Shown here one piece after another: positions 26,901-33,751 of a DNA stretch of 38,061 bases (positions are counted from its first letter, which is position 1; each line of letters starts with the position of its first letter). Below the pieces are notes generated by a model, which had not been told where the DNA came from, made no database searches, and saw only the letters and a program-made list of their open reading frames with translations. Where the stretch lies: positions 1-38,061 of the forward strand of contig CAZLMW010000080.1 of assembly GCA_964560875.1 (NCBI GenBank). Direction: 5' to 3'. This DNA comes from CAZLMW01 sp964560875 (GTDB lineage Bacteria; Myxococcota_A; UBA9042). The position numbers and the translations under genes are program-made.

Positions 26901-28162
26901 CACAGGTCGAGCACGGTGCACACCGAGTTGTCGGTGCACCCTGAGCCCTGCGCCAGGCCGAAAATGCAGCCTTTGACCGGGTCGCAGATCCACGTCTGGC
27001 ACTGCTTGGTGACCTTGCACACCTTGTCGTCGCTGCCGACACACTTGCCCTTGGCGCAGGCGGACTTGCCGGTGCACACGTTGTTGTCGTCACACGCCTT
27101 GCCCTCGTTCTGAGCAGCGTGAACGCAGCCCTTGCCCGTCTTGCAGTCGTCGATGGTGCAGCTGCTCTTGTCGTCGCAGTCCTTCTTCTTGCCCGCGACG
27201 CACTGGCCGGTCTTGTCGCAACTGCTCGTTTCCGTGCAGACCTCGCCGTCGTCGCATGGGGCGTTGGGGGTCACCGCGTAAACGCACCCTTTCTTGGGGT
27301 CGCAGCTGTCCTTGGTGCACGGGTCGTTGTCGTCACAATCGACCGCGATTCCGGCCTTGCAGACGCCCACCTCGCAATAATCGTGCAATGGCGGGCTGGC
27401 GCCAGACGCTAACGAGCTGCCGCTGCACTTGTTGCTGTCGTCGCAGACGCTGTGATGGAGCTCGACGGTCGTCACCGTACAGCCTGAAGCGGGCAGGCAC
27501 GCGTCCTTCGTACATACGTTGCCGTCGTCGCATGATGTCGCGGCGCCGGGCAGACATGCGCCCTTGCCGCAGGCGTCGCCGACCGTGCACGCGTTGCCGT
27601 CGCTGCACGTCAGACCGTCCGCGCCGGGGGCGTCGAACATGCACCCCTTGGTCGGGTCACAGGTGTCTTTCGTACAGGGGTCGCCGTCGTCGCAGACCGT
27701 GGCCGTTGCGGGCAGACATACCTTTGCCGCCGAACATGCTTCGCCGACCGTGCACGCGTTGTTGTCGTCGCAATCCTTGTCGGTTTGGCACTGCGCCACG
27801 TCGATCGGGCCGCCCGCATCGATGCTGCTGCCATCCGCTGCCGCCGCGTCGTCCGCAACCAGGCTGTCCTGACCGGGCCCTGCGCCGTCGCCAGTTGGCC
27901 CGCCTGCATCGGTCGTCCCGACGCTGTCCGTCGCGTCGCTCGAGTCGCCTGTTTGACCGGCCGCATCGTCCGTTTGGACGTCTTGCGATGAGCCCGAATC
28001 GTCGGTGTCGGCGGCCAGCTTCTCTTCGTATTGCTTCAGCTTGACGGGGTCGTGGCCGACATCGCCCAGCCCACAGCCTGCTGCCGACGCAAACAGGGAC
28101 AGCAAGGCGGCGTGCGCCAACGCGCGACGAGAGGGGTCGTACGGAGACAACGGGGATTTCAT
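23918..28162 (-). CDS. Giant lipoprotein with two arrays of Cys-rich CTDC-type repeats
   Basis: 1414 residues from the ATG at 28162. The signal peptide ends in SAAGC (Cys30). An Asp/Ser/Gly-rich spacer (about 35-115) follows. Next comes a first array of about twelve modules of the type CDDGDPCTKDTCDPTKGC alternating with CDDGNxCTxGxxCxxGxC, like the slime-mould CTDC repeat. The central 650 residues are beta-rich, with strands such as VIALDDSGKLKP, and look like a propeller. Two modules interrupt it (CDDTNPCTNDVC; CNDGSECTIEGQC) and three close the protein. A surface adhesin or structural protein is likely; function is not established. Asp/Asn-rich modules probably bind calcium. The frame is open beyond 28162, but the signal peptide fixes the start. 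Confidence 0.85.
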   Translation of the reverse strand: MKSPLSPYDPSRRALAHAALLSLFASAAGCGLGDVGHDPVKLKQYEEKLAADTDDSGSSQDVQTDDAAGQTGDSSDATDSVGTTDAGGPTGDGAGPGQDSLVADDAAAADGSSIDAGGPIDVAQCQTDKDCDDNNACTVGEACSAAKVCLPATATVCDDGDPCTKDTCDPTKGCMFDAPGADGLTCSDGNACTVGDACGKGACLPGAATSCDDGNVCTKDACLPASGCTVTTVELHHSVCDDSNKCSGSSLASGASPPLHDYCEVGVCKAGIAVDCDDNDPCTKDSCDPKKGCVYAVTPNAPCDDGEVCTETSSCDKTGQCVAGKKKDCDDKSSCTIDDCKTGKGCVHAAQNEGKACDDNNVCTGKSACAKGKCVGSDDKVCKVTKQCQTWICDPVKGCIFGLAQGSGCTDNSVCTVLDLCDKGVCIPGKKKTCDDKNPCTNDSCNAKTGCVNANADGKVCDDGKDCTTVDACKSGKCVSAPSVFRTLTPVAGKAVLGLKSAIAGRSGGKFLTWQTSFRLDKYPVQISHIEQHNAGGQSLQKLQLGGAMTNPVRLVPSGNVVYAVGQTFGISGKFASNDRARVIALDDSGKLKPVFDKPVGDAGTVPKDAVEMPGGGVRIFGAIQFTNSFSEAMTVGISATGKPTAPVVIRRGAQAEFNGGTVYTKNGASYAACGRVVWSGHGHSDMWLATLSSAGKPLLERRLDFAHAESCNSLVAVDKGFVLGGESSHNELITNGHVLRVDESGRIAWSRVLGTMTGGAVARVVMQTKRVVIVGGTVTRLFAPATFSGTYVGAFDIDSGEARWDDMTDSKVAEGVFDVDVQSSGHVLLSGAREIKDGQFSITTARFGPYGATTCAQLGACIGASPTKCDDTNPCTNDVCDASKGCLNPPHTGRCNDGSECTIEGQCVGGKCKTGGLKINGRNLGKPIQWGGAVATDFEGGLVVATRSTKGTLTRLHPAAVGGQDDGAGDGRAVWTARMGGFVQTISVKEDGPEVTFGELDSGKPAQIPAGMNPLPFAQTTHFKTAESRRDAAVNGGRIAAISTAKSGTKKVVQIVVASAPEFAKDMSFNKLNESKVTWDGGKLSDLSAYAIAANPQAGFFVGVHRHVAGDSEPTSAWIRIVDSAAKLGSWLYKDEGIQGSRRKLIQGLAAAPNGDALVIISDDDSLSSKHTFHLRRIGADNAKALWTKKLDVDQQGPHPMPILGLRDGSVITALTGKKAPVTLYRVEAGTNLLIAQDFKPPFTSGTPASLTTDPGGAVILLLSAGAAVVQSMTPWLHTSCSAAGKCVVESVRTCVDNTTCTNHSCDPKTGCKAVAAGAGGACNDGDACLQSAKCSGGTCVGGKNKQCADGQQCTVDRCDPASGQCTLAFAHMTCGTPALCKMYACSKNGCNPSNAPDGLPCPNGKCKGGKCM

Positions 28163-28191
28163 GTGCGTGTCGTCCGGTTGGCGGTCGAGAA

Positions 28192-28221
28192 ACGCTACCC
28201 GTGGCGTTGTTACCGGGTCAA
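28192..28221 (-). promoter_or_regulatory. Weak sigma70-like promoter for the giant lipoprotein gene
   Basis: On the minus strand TTGACC (28221-28216), an 18-base spacer and TAGCGT (28197-28192) lie 30 bases before the ATG at 28162. The -10 match is poor. Confidence 0.25.
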
Positions 28222-28448
28222 GCGGCACGCTCGAACTCGCCAAACCGAGACGCCAACGCGAATCTTGCGTCGAGATCGGGCGTAACCATGTAGAAACAGG
28301 GCGTGAAGACGTCGGGACGCGAAGCGACTTCTGCGGCGTAGGGAAGGCGTCGAGATAGCTTGGAGCTTCGGCGTTCACGGACGACATCTTGCCACAGGGT
28401 TGCGAACCGACGACAAAGGACGCCGTGAACCGATTGCAACCAGGTTGG

Positions 28449-29930
28449 ATGGCGACGACGAGACGCATGGCCGTCTGCGGGAGAGGCCATCTTTTGCCGC
28501 ATCTTTTTGGGCTCATGGCGCTCGTTGCGGTCATCGCGCCGCCGGTTCAGGCCGCTTCCAAACCGCTCGCCGTTGAGTTCACGAAGACGCAGTTCGATGA
28601 AGTGCGCGCGATCCTCGCCAGCAAGTACGTTCATGGAAAGCTGAAGGCGCCACACATCTGGGCGGCCGCGTCCAACGGTGCCGTCGCGGCGCTGCATCGC
28701 AAGATCGAGCTCCTGCCGAGCAGTTTTGTGGCGCTCAAGAAGTTCTCCGAGGGTCGGTTCTCCGGGCGAACCGAGCCGCTCCGTTGTCAGGGCAGGACGC
28801 TTCCCGGCGTCGTTGTGCACCACATCCCGCGACCGGGGAAGGGCGACAAGCCGTATGGTCACAGCGACCCGAATTCGACCGGAGAACCGCTCGTTGACGC
28901 GCTGTTGAGCTGGCCCCCGCCGTTTTCCGAGGCCGATTTCGGCTGCGTTGTCCAATGGGTGAGCGGTCAGATCGTGGGGCGAAGCGATCCCGTCGCACGG
29001 GGGAGTCGTATCAAGCGGCTGCCCGACGCCGTCGCACGCCAGCGCCGATCGGAGATGTGGTTGACCGCGACCCGCTGGCTGCTGCGCGCGCTCGACCCCC
29101 ACTCACGGTTGACGACGACGCAGGTCTGGGCCGACGTCAACGCGCCGGTCGACGTTGTGACCAAGCAGGACGACGTGACCGTGACACCGATCGCGGGAGT
29201 CTCGGGTGGGGCGCATATTCGGCTCCGGAAGTTCGCGCCGGGCGGTGACCAACGCGTCCGAGACGGCCTCGCGGCGATCCCCGGTGGGGTCAAGGCGATC
29301 GTCTTGGACATGCGCGGCAATCGCGGCGGGATTCTGCCGGTGGCGGTCGGGCTGATCGAGACGTTTCAGCGGGGCGGGTTCGTCGCGCGGGTCAAGACCC
29401 AGGATGCGATCGCTGGGGTGACGATCAGCCGGCGGCGACGTCGTGTATTCGACGCGCCGATGGTGGTGCTGGTCGATGAGAAATGCGCCAGCGCCTGCGA
29501 GTTCACGTCGGCCGCGCTGCAGGACAGCTTGCGTGCGTTGATCGTGGGGCGGCGGACGTACGGCAAAGCCACGCTGCAGGAATACACCGAGCTCAAGACC
29601 ACCAAGGCGCGGGTCATGGTCACGGTCGCGGTGTTCTTCTCGCCGACCGGCCACCCGATCCAGGCGACCGGCGTCACCCCCGACATCGAAGTGCCGCGCA
29701 AAGAAGCCGCTGGCAAAGGCGCGGCCGATCCGAAGCGAGAAGAGGACACGCCGTTTCACCTGCAAGCCGAGACGATGGCGTCGTTTCGAGACGTCTCGTG
29801 GTGGCGTGCTGCCGTCAGACGGTGCATGAAGAAACAGGCGCCGTCGGGGGCCGATCGTGACCTGGCGTACGCCGTGCTTGCAGTTGCCTGTTTACGCGAC
29901 GCGCGCGGGGCGTTTCACGCGACGCCGTGA
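28449..29930 (+). CDS. S41-family (C-terminal processing) peptidase lacking a PDZ domain
   Basis: 493 residues from the ATG at 28449; a TTG at 28389 is an alternative. The signal peptide ends near PPVQA-AS. The catalytic core is clear: VKAIVLDMRGNRGG, then ECx-like DEKCASACEFTSAALQD with the Ser of ASA aligned to Ser430 of E. coli Tsp, and GRRTYGKATLQ with the Lys aligned to Lys455. It ends GHPIQATGVTPDIEV. The PDZ domain that usually sits between LDPHS and the core strand is missing: LDPHSRLTTTQVW leads almost directly to the core. Two Cys flank the catalytic Ser (CASAC). It probably cleaves periplasmic proteins, choosing substrates by means other than a PDZ domain. It is divergent from the giant lipoprotein gene. 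Confidence 0.88.
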   Translation: MATTRRMAVCGRGHLLPHLFGLMALVAVIAPPVQAASKPLAVEFTKTQFDEVRAILASKYVHGKLKAPHIWAAASNGAVAALHRKIELLPSSFVALKKFSEGRFSGRTEPLRCQGRTLPGVVVHHIPRPGKGDKPYGHSDPNSTGEPLVDALLSWPPPFSEADFGCVVQWVSGQIVGRSDPVARGSRIKRLPDAVARQRRSEMWLTATRWLLRALDPHSRLTTTQVWADVNAPVDVVTKQDDVTVTPIAGVSGGAHIRLRKFAPGGDQRVRDGLAAIPGGVKAIVLDMRGNRGGILPVAVGLIETFQRGGFVARVKTQDAIAGVTISRRRRRVFDAPMVVLVDEKCASACEFTSAALQDSLRALIVGRRTYGKATLQEYTELKTTKARVMVTVAVFFSPTGHPIQATGVTPDIEVPRKEAAGKGAADPKREEDTPFHLQAETMASFRDVSWWRAAVRRCMKKQAPSGADRDLAYAVLAVACLRDARGAFHATP

Positions 29931-30009
29931 CGGATCTCCCACGCCGGCTCCAAAGCACTTGTAGACACCACGGACGCGCCGTCTAACCCGGGATCGGGTC
30001 GTGATGTCT

Positions 30010-30137
30010 CTGAAAATACACAGAATTTGAACGTCTCTGAGACTTTCGAACGCGTTTTGGACGTGTGCGGCGGGTCGTGGCTCTGTCGTGTCTTTGTAAG
30101 CGATTGAAAATTCGTGTGTTTTGAATGTCTCTGAGAC
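30010..30137 (+). promoter_or_regulatory. Direct-repeat operator candidate upstream of the ASH/PKD lipoprotein gene
   Basis: Two 34-bp copies (30010-30043 and 30104-30137) share 25 of 34 bases: blocks TGAAAAT, TTTGAA and the palindromic GTCTCTGAGAC. The starts are 94 bp apart, close to nine helical turns. A partial third core (GTCTCTGA) overlaps the front of the first copy at 30006. The 220-bp gap is markedly richer in A+T than its surroundings. The second copy ends 13 bases before the ATG, so a bound protein would block transcription or translation start. Confidence 0.5.
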
Positions 30138-30150
30138 GTGCGAGGGTTCT

Positions 30151-32364
30151 ATGCAAACTGCATATATACAGAGTGGATATATACAACCTGCGTATAAATC
30201 GGCGGTTGTCGTCGTTGCGATCGTCCTTGCCGCGTGCGCCACGGATCCCGGCGGCGACTGTGCGGTCGAAGGAATCGATTGTCGCGCCACGATCGAGGTG
30301 GCCGACGGCGTTGGCGTCACCGTGCAACCGGGCGGCGTCGTCTCCTGGTCCGGCGCGCAAGTCGGCGCGAAGCGGTGGTTTGAGATCCGCAATACAAGCG
30401 CAGTTGTCGCCGCAGCGCCGCTGATCGTCACAGGGATAACGCTAGCGGGCCGCAACGCCGAAGAGTTCGCTTGCGACGACGGCACCGGGGCCGCGTGCGC
30501 CGCCGATTCTTTCGCCCCGATCCTGCCGCAGGGCACCGGCTCGACCGTGGCACATGCCGGGCCGACGAAGTTCGCCATCCGCCGCGTCGCTGCCGGCACA
30601 GAGACGTCGGTCGCCCACGTGCACATCCACGTCCGCGGCGACCCCGACTTCGCCGACAAGCCGTTTTCCTTCGCGATCAAGGCACGACCATCGCGCGCAC
30701 GCATCCACGTCCAACCCGCAACGCTCGAGCTGCCGTTCGTCCCGGTCGGCCAGGTCTCCAAGGGCGTGATCACCGTGCGAAACACCGGCGATGAGACCCT
30801 GCGCATCAGCTCGGCGACGCTTTCGGGTGATCCCGGCTTCGGCGCGTCGTTTCAGCCGAACACGTGGCTTGTGGGCACAGAGGTCAAACCGTTCGCTGCG
30901 CCGCTCGTCATCGCTCCGGGCGCCAGCTTCCAAGTGCCCGTGAGGTTCACGTCCCAGACCGACAAACCGCGACAGGCTGTGCTCTACATCCACTCCAACG
31001 CCGCCAACCCTGCGGCCGGGCGCGCCTCGGTACTCGCCAACTCGAACGCGCCGTGCGTGCTTGTTGCGCCGCCATCTGTCGACTTTGGCGGCGTGCTCGT
31101 CGGCAAATCCGCCACGCACACCGTGCAAATCAGCAACTGCGGCGGCGGTGATATCGCGGTCGAGTCGCTGAAGCTCGGCGGCAAACATGCCGATCGATAC
31201 GCGGTCAAAGGAGCGCCCAAAACACCATTCGCATTGGGCGTCAACGGGACATTCAAGGTCCAACTTCGCTACCAGCCCGAGTCCGTCGCGGCGATCGATT
31301 CGGCCACCGGGATGCCGTCGTTCGATATCGGTGTGCTCACGGTCGTCGGCTCGGTCGGTCAGCGTCGCGTCAAGCTGCGGGGCCACGGCGTCGACAAGCT
31401 TTGCCCCGTCGCTGCGATGACGGTCAAAGAAGGCGAAGAGGTCATTCCGCAGACAACGCTGCACCTGTCCGGACTGAAGTCGAACTCGGTCGCCGGCCAA
31501 TCGATCAGCACGTGGAAATGGACGCTATCCAACCAGCCCCAGGGTTCGACCGCCCAGTTTTTGCCGAGCTCAAGCTCGCCGACACCGACGCTGACAGCCA
31601 ATGTCGCTGGCGAGTACGTCATCTGCCTCGCGGTGACCGACAACCTCGGCCACACGTCCTGTTCGCCCGCCTGTACAACGGTGCTCGTCATCCCGTCCGA
31701 GGCGATCCACGTCGAGCTGCTCTGGAAGACACCCGCCGATCCGGATGAAACCGACACGACCGGCGCCGATCTCGACCTGCACTTCGCGCACCCCTTCGGT
31801 TCGGCTTCCGGTCCCGACCAGGACTGCGATGGCAAGCCCGATCCGTGGTTCCAGGTGCCGTTCGACACGTTCTGGTTCAACGAGAAGCCCAACTGGGGCA
31901 GCGCGGCGAAGAAAGACGACGATCCCGGCCTGGATCTCGACGATACGGACGGCGCGGGCCCGGAGAACCTCAACCTCGACGCACCCGAAGGGACGTCGGC
32001 CAAACCCGTGCACTACGACGTCGGTGTCCACTATTGGCGCGACCACGGCTGGGGCGATTCGCACGCTGAAGTGCGCGTGTACATCCAGTCGCAGCTCGTC
32101 TGGCAGGAGGGGCCCGTGAAGATGCGCGCGTGGGATATGTGGCACGTCGGCCGGGTCAACTGGCCCAACTCCATGGCGGGGGGAACGCTGGACCCGTTCG
32201 TTGCGTGTCGCGAAACCGGCTCGCTCTGCGCGGGAGGCAAGGCCGGAGCCACCAAGACCAAGGCCAAGAAATGGGTTCCGAAAGGCCAGCGCTGCATGAC
32301 CAGCTGCTACAAGGCGACCTCGATGCCGCAAACAGGTGGCCTACCCAAGCACTGTGCGCCCTGA
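30151..32364 (+). CDS. Large lipoprotein with ASH-like and PKD-like domains
   Basis: 737 residues. The ATG at 30151 follows GAGGG. The signal peptide is odd: a Tyr/Gln-rich start (MQTAYIQSGYIQPAYKS) encoded by an AT-rich stretch, then a hydrophobic run ending in VLAAC. Two or more Ig-like domains of the ASH/choice-of-anchor-D type follow (VGQVSKGVITVRNTGDETL; FGGVLVGKSATHTVQISNC). Next is a PKD-like domain (STWKWTLSNQPQGS to AGEYVICLAVTDNLG), and then a C-terminal module with GADLDLHFAHPFG and many Asp residues, perhaps calcium-binding (DDDPGLDLDDTDGAGP). Proteins of this build are common outer-surface lipoproteins in myxobacteria and Bradymonadales. The stop codon is the first of six in a tandem repeat. 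Confidence 0.82.
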   Translation: MQTAYIQSGYIQPAYKSAVVVVAIVLAACATDPGGDCAVEGIDCRATIEVADGVGVTVQPGGVVSWSGAQVGAKRWFEIRNTSAVVAAAPLIVTGITLAGRNAEEFACDDGTGAACAADSFAPILPQGTGSTVAHAGPTKFAIRRVAAGTETSVAHVHIHVRGDPDFADKPFSFAIKARPSRARIHVQPATLELPFVPVGQVSKGVITVRNTGDETLRISSATLSGDPGFGASFQPNTWLVGTEVKPFAAPLVIAPGASFQVPVRFTSQTDKPRQAVLYIHSNAANPAAGRASVLANSNAPCVLVAPPSVDFGGVLVGKSATHTVQISNCGGGDIAVESLKLGGKHADRYAVKGAPKTPFALGVNGTFKVQLRYQPESVAAIDSATGMPSFDIGVLTVVGSVGQRRVKLRGHGVDKLCPVAAMTVKEGEEVIPQTTLHLSGLKSNSVAGQSISTWKWTLSNQPQGSTAQFLPSSSSPTPTLTANVAGEYVICLAVTDNLGHTSCSPACTTVLVIPSEAIHVELLWKTPADPDETDTTGADLDLHFAHPFGSASGPDQDCDGKPDPWFQVPFDTFWFNEKPNWGSAAKKDDDPGLDLDDTDGAGPENLNLDAPEGTSAKPVHYDVGVHYWRDHGWGDSHAEVRVYIQSQLVWQEGPVKMRAWDMWHVGRVNWPNSMAGGTLDPFVACRETGSLCAGGKAGATKTKAKKWVPKGQRCMTSCYKATSMPQTGGLPKHCAP

Positions 32365-32460
32365 ACTCACTGTGCGCCCTGAACTCACTGTGCGCCCTGA
32401 ACTCACTGTGCGCCCCGAACTCACTGTGCGCCCTGAACTCACTGTGCGCCTTGAACTGAA
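32353..32460. repeat. 18-bp tandem repeat (six units) spanning a stop codon
   Basis: Units TGTGCGCCCTGAACTCAC. Copies 1, 2, 3 and 5 are identical, copy 4 has one change, and the last copy is diverged at its end. Copy 1 contains the last codons and the TGA (32362-32364) of the lipoprotein gene, and each later unit repeats Cys-Ala-Pro-stop in the same frame. Confidence 0.95.
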
Positions 32461-32507
32461 CCGTGCCGCCGCCGGGCTGGACCCGGGCGTATGGGTTATC
32501 GTGGGGC

Positions 32508-33656
32508 ATGGCCGACGCGATGCTGAGCCCGTGGCGGGAGTTGTTCGGGGCGGGGAGCGTCAATGGCTGGCGACTCGTCCGGGCGCATCCGGATGCCCGC
32601 GGTGTACGTCTGCACTGGGCGAGCGCCAAATCTACGGTGTCGGCCCACGTCGCGCCGCTCGAAGACGGCGAAGTTGGCTTTATTTCGTCGGCTTCAGTTC
32701 GGCTGAGTCATGGCCCGTTGCCGGCCGCAAACCGAGACGATGCCCTTGCGATGATCGCCGAGGTCGGACGTCGGCTGGTCAAACGCGATAAAGGCCAGGC
32801 GGCGTCGATCGTGACGCAATTTCGGCGCGGGTTTGGGGGCGATGATGCCGAGCGGTTGTTGGACGGCTTGCAACGTCTCGGGTTGCCTCGCGCTCCCGAG
32901 GGAGGCGTCGCGGCGAGGCTCATCGATGCGCTCGTGGGGCAAGTGCGCGCGGGTCGTTTGCCGATGTGGGTGCTCGAACCGTCGTTTCGACGTGGCGACC
33001 CCGGATCGCGTCTCACCGCGAATGTGACACTTGGTGGGGCCGGCGAACACGGGACCCGCGACATGGCGGTTGCGCAGCGGGCCTTGTTGGAAACCGCGGA
33101 CGTCCTCGGGCTGGCGGACGTCGTCACAGAGCAGGCTTGGCGCGACTGGATGGGCGGAGATGACCACCACATCTATGTGGGCGTCGCAACCAGCAAACCT
33201 GAGCGCGTCAAACTGTATGCCCATGCCGAACACGCCGATGCGGCCGGATTGCAGGCCATCGCGCAGAGGTTGGGAGTCGCCGCTTCTTTCACCGGAGCGC
33301 ACATGTTGGCGGCCGACTTCGACGCTGCGACCTCAAGCCTCCTGGCAATCAAGCGCTATGGCTTCGCCGCGCCCGGTGAACGCGCCGCTGAGCTCCGTGC
33401 CTTTGTGCGAAATCACGGACTGGACGCCAGGGGATGGTTGCGTTGCGATCGGATCGGCGCGGACGGCGACGAGCTGGAAACGTCCTGGCACGTGCGCGCC
33501 GAGGTGACGGTCGACGCAGCTCAAAGATGGATCGGCGCGGGACAGCACTCCGACATGTCCGACATGATCGACGCGCTTCGCGACGGGACGCTTTGTGGGC
33601 GCGTGCTGTCCAGCGATGGTCAGAGTCGGACGCTCTACACCGCTTTCGTACGGTGA
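32508..33656 (+). CDS. Unrecognised protein facing the radical SAM operon
   Basis: 382 residues from the ATG at 32508 (MADAMLSPWRELFG); the frame is open upstream to 32463. No signal peptide, membrane helix or Cys motif is seen, so it is probably cytoplasmic. It is built of alternating strands and amphipathic helices with features such as GVRLHWASAK, FISSASVRLSHGP, HIYVGVATSKPERVKLYA and WLRCDRIGADGD. The N-terminal 65 residues resemble the C-terminal tail of the radical SAM enzyme on the opposite strand. The strand pairs of the type 'VGVA--KPERVKLY' faintly recall ABBA-fold prenyltransferases, but I do not claim this. Its stop codon is part of a 17-bp tandem repeat. Confidence 0.75.
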   Translation: MADAMLSPWRELFGAGSVNGWRLVRAHPDARGVRLHWASAKSTVSAHVAPLEDGEVGFISSASVRLSHGPLPAANRDDALAMIAEVGRRLVKRDKGQAASIVTQFRRGFGGDDAERLLDGLQRLGLPRAPEGGVAARLIDALVGQVRAGRLPMWVLEPSFRRGDPGSRLTANVTLGGAGEHGTRDMAVAQRALLETADVLGLADVVTEQAWRDWMGGDDHHIYVGVATSKPERVKLYAHAEHADAAGLQAIAQRLGVAASFTGAHMLAADFDAATSSLLAIKRYGFAAPGERAAELRAFVRNHGLDARGWLRCDRIGADGDELETSWHVRAEVTVDAAQRWIGAGQHSDMSDMIDALRDGTLCGRVLSSDGQSRTLYTAFVR

Positions 33657-33711
33657 CTTGTTTCGTACGGTGTCTGGTTTCGTACGGTGTCTGGTTTCGT
33701 ACGGTGACTTG
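33644..33711. repeat. 17-bp tandem repeat (four units) spanning a stop codon
   Basis: Units TTTCGTACGGTGACTTG, TTTCGTACGGTGTCTGG (twice) and TTTCGTACGGTGACTTG. The first holds the final Phe-Val-Arg codons and the TGA (33654-33656) of the preceding gene. Each unit contains the palindrome CGTACG. They fill most of the 95-bp gap before the convergent radical SAM gene. Confidence 0.95.
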
Positions 33712-33751
33712 TTTTCGCGGGTCTCTGGCCGATGATCGGTCTTGACGTCCG

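Noticed and set aside
25487..26944. Long plus-strand open frame opposite the giant lipoprotein gene
   Set aside because: Antisense shadow: its residues mirror the repeated Cys codons of the real gene and show no domain.
30151..30200. AT-rich TATATACA repeats as a promoter or tRNA-like element
   Set aside because: They lie within the predicted signal peptide codons; no cloverleaf can be drawn.
32353..32460. CRISPR-like repeat array
   Set aside because: The units abut directly, with no spacers, and there are no cas genes.
33657..33751. Precursor peptide gene for the radical SAM operon
   Set aside because: The gap holds only the 17-bp repeats and a short tail, with no start codon and ribosome site leading a peptide-like frame.
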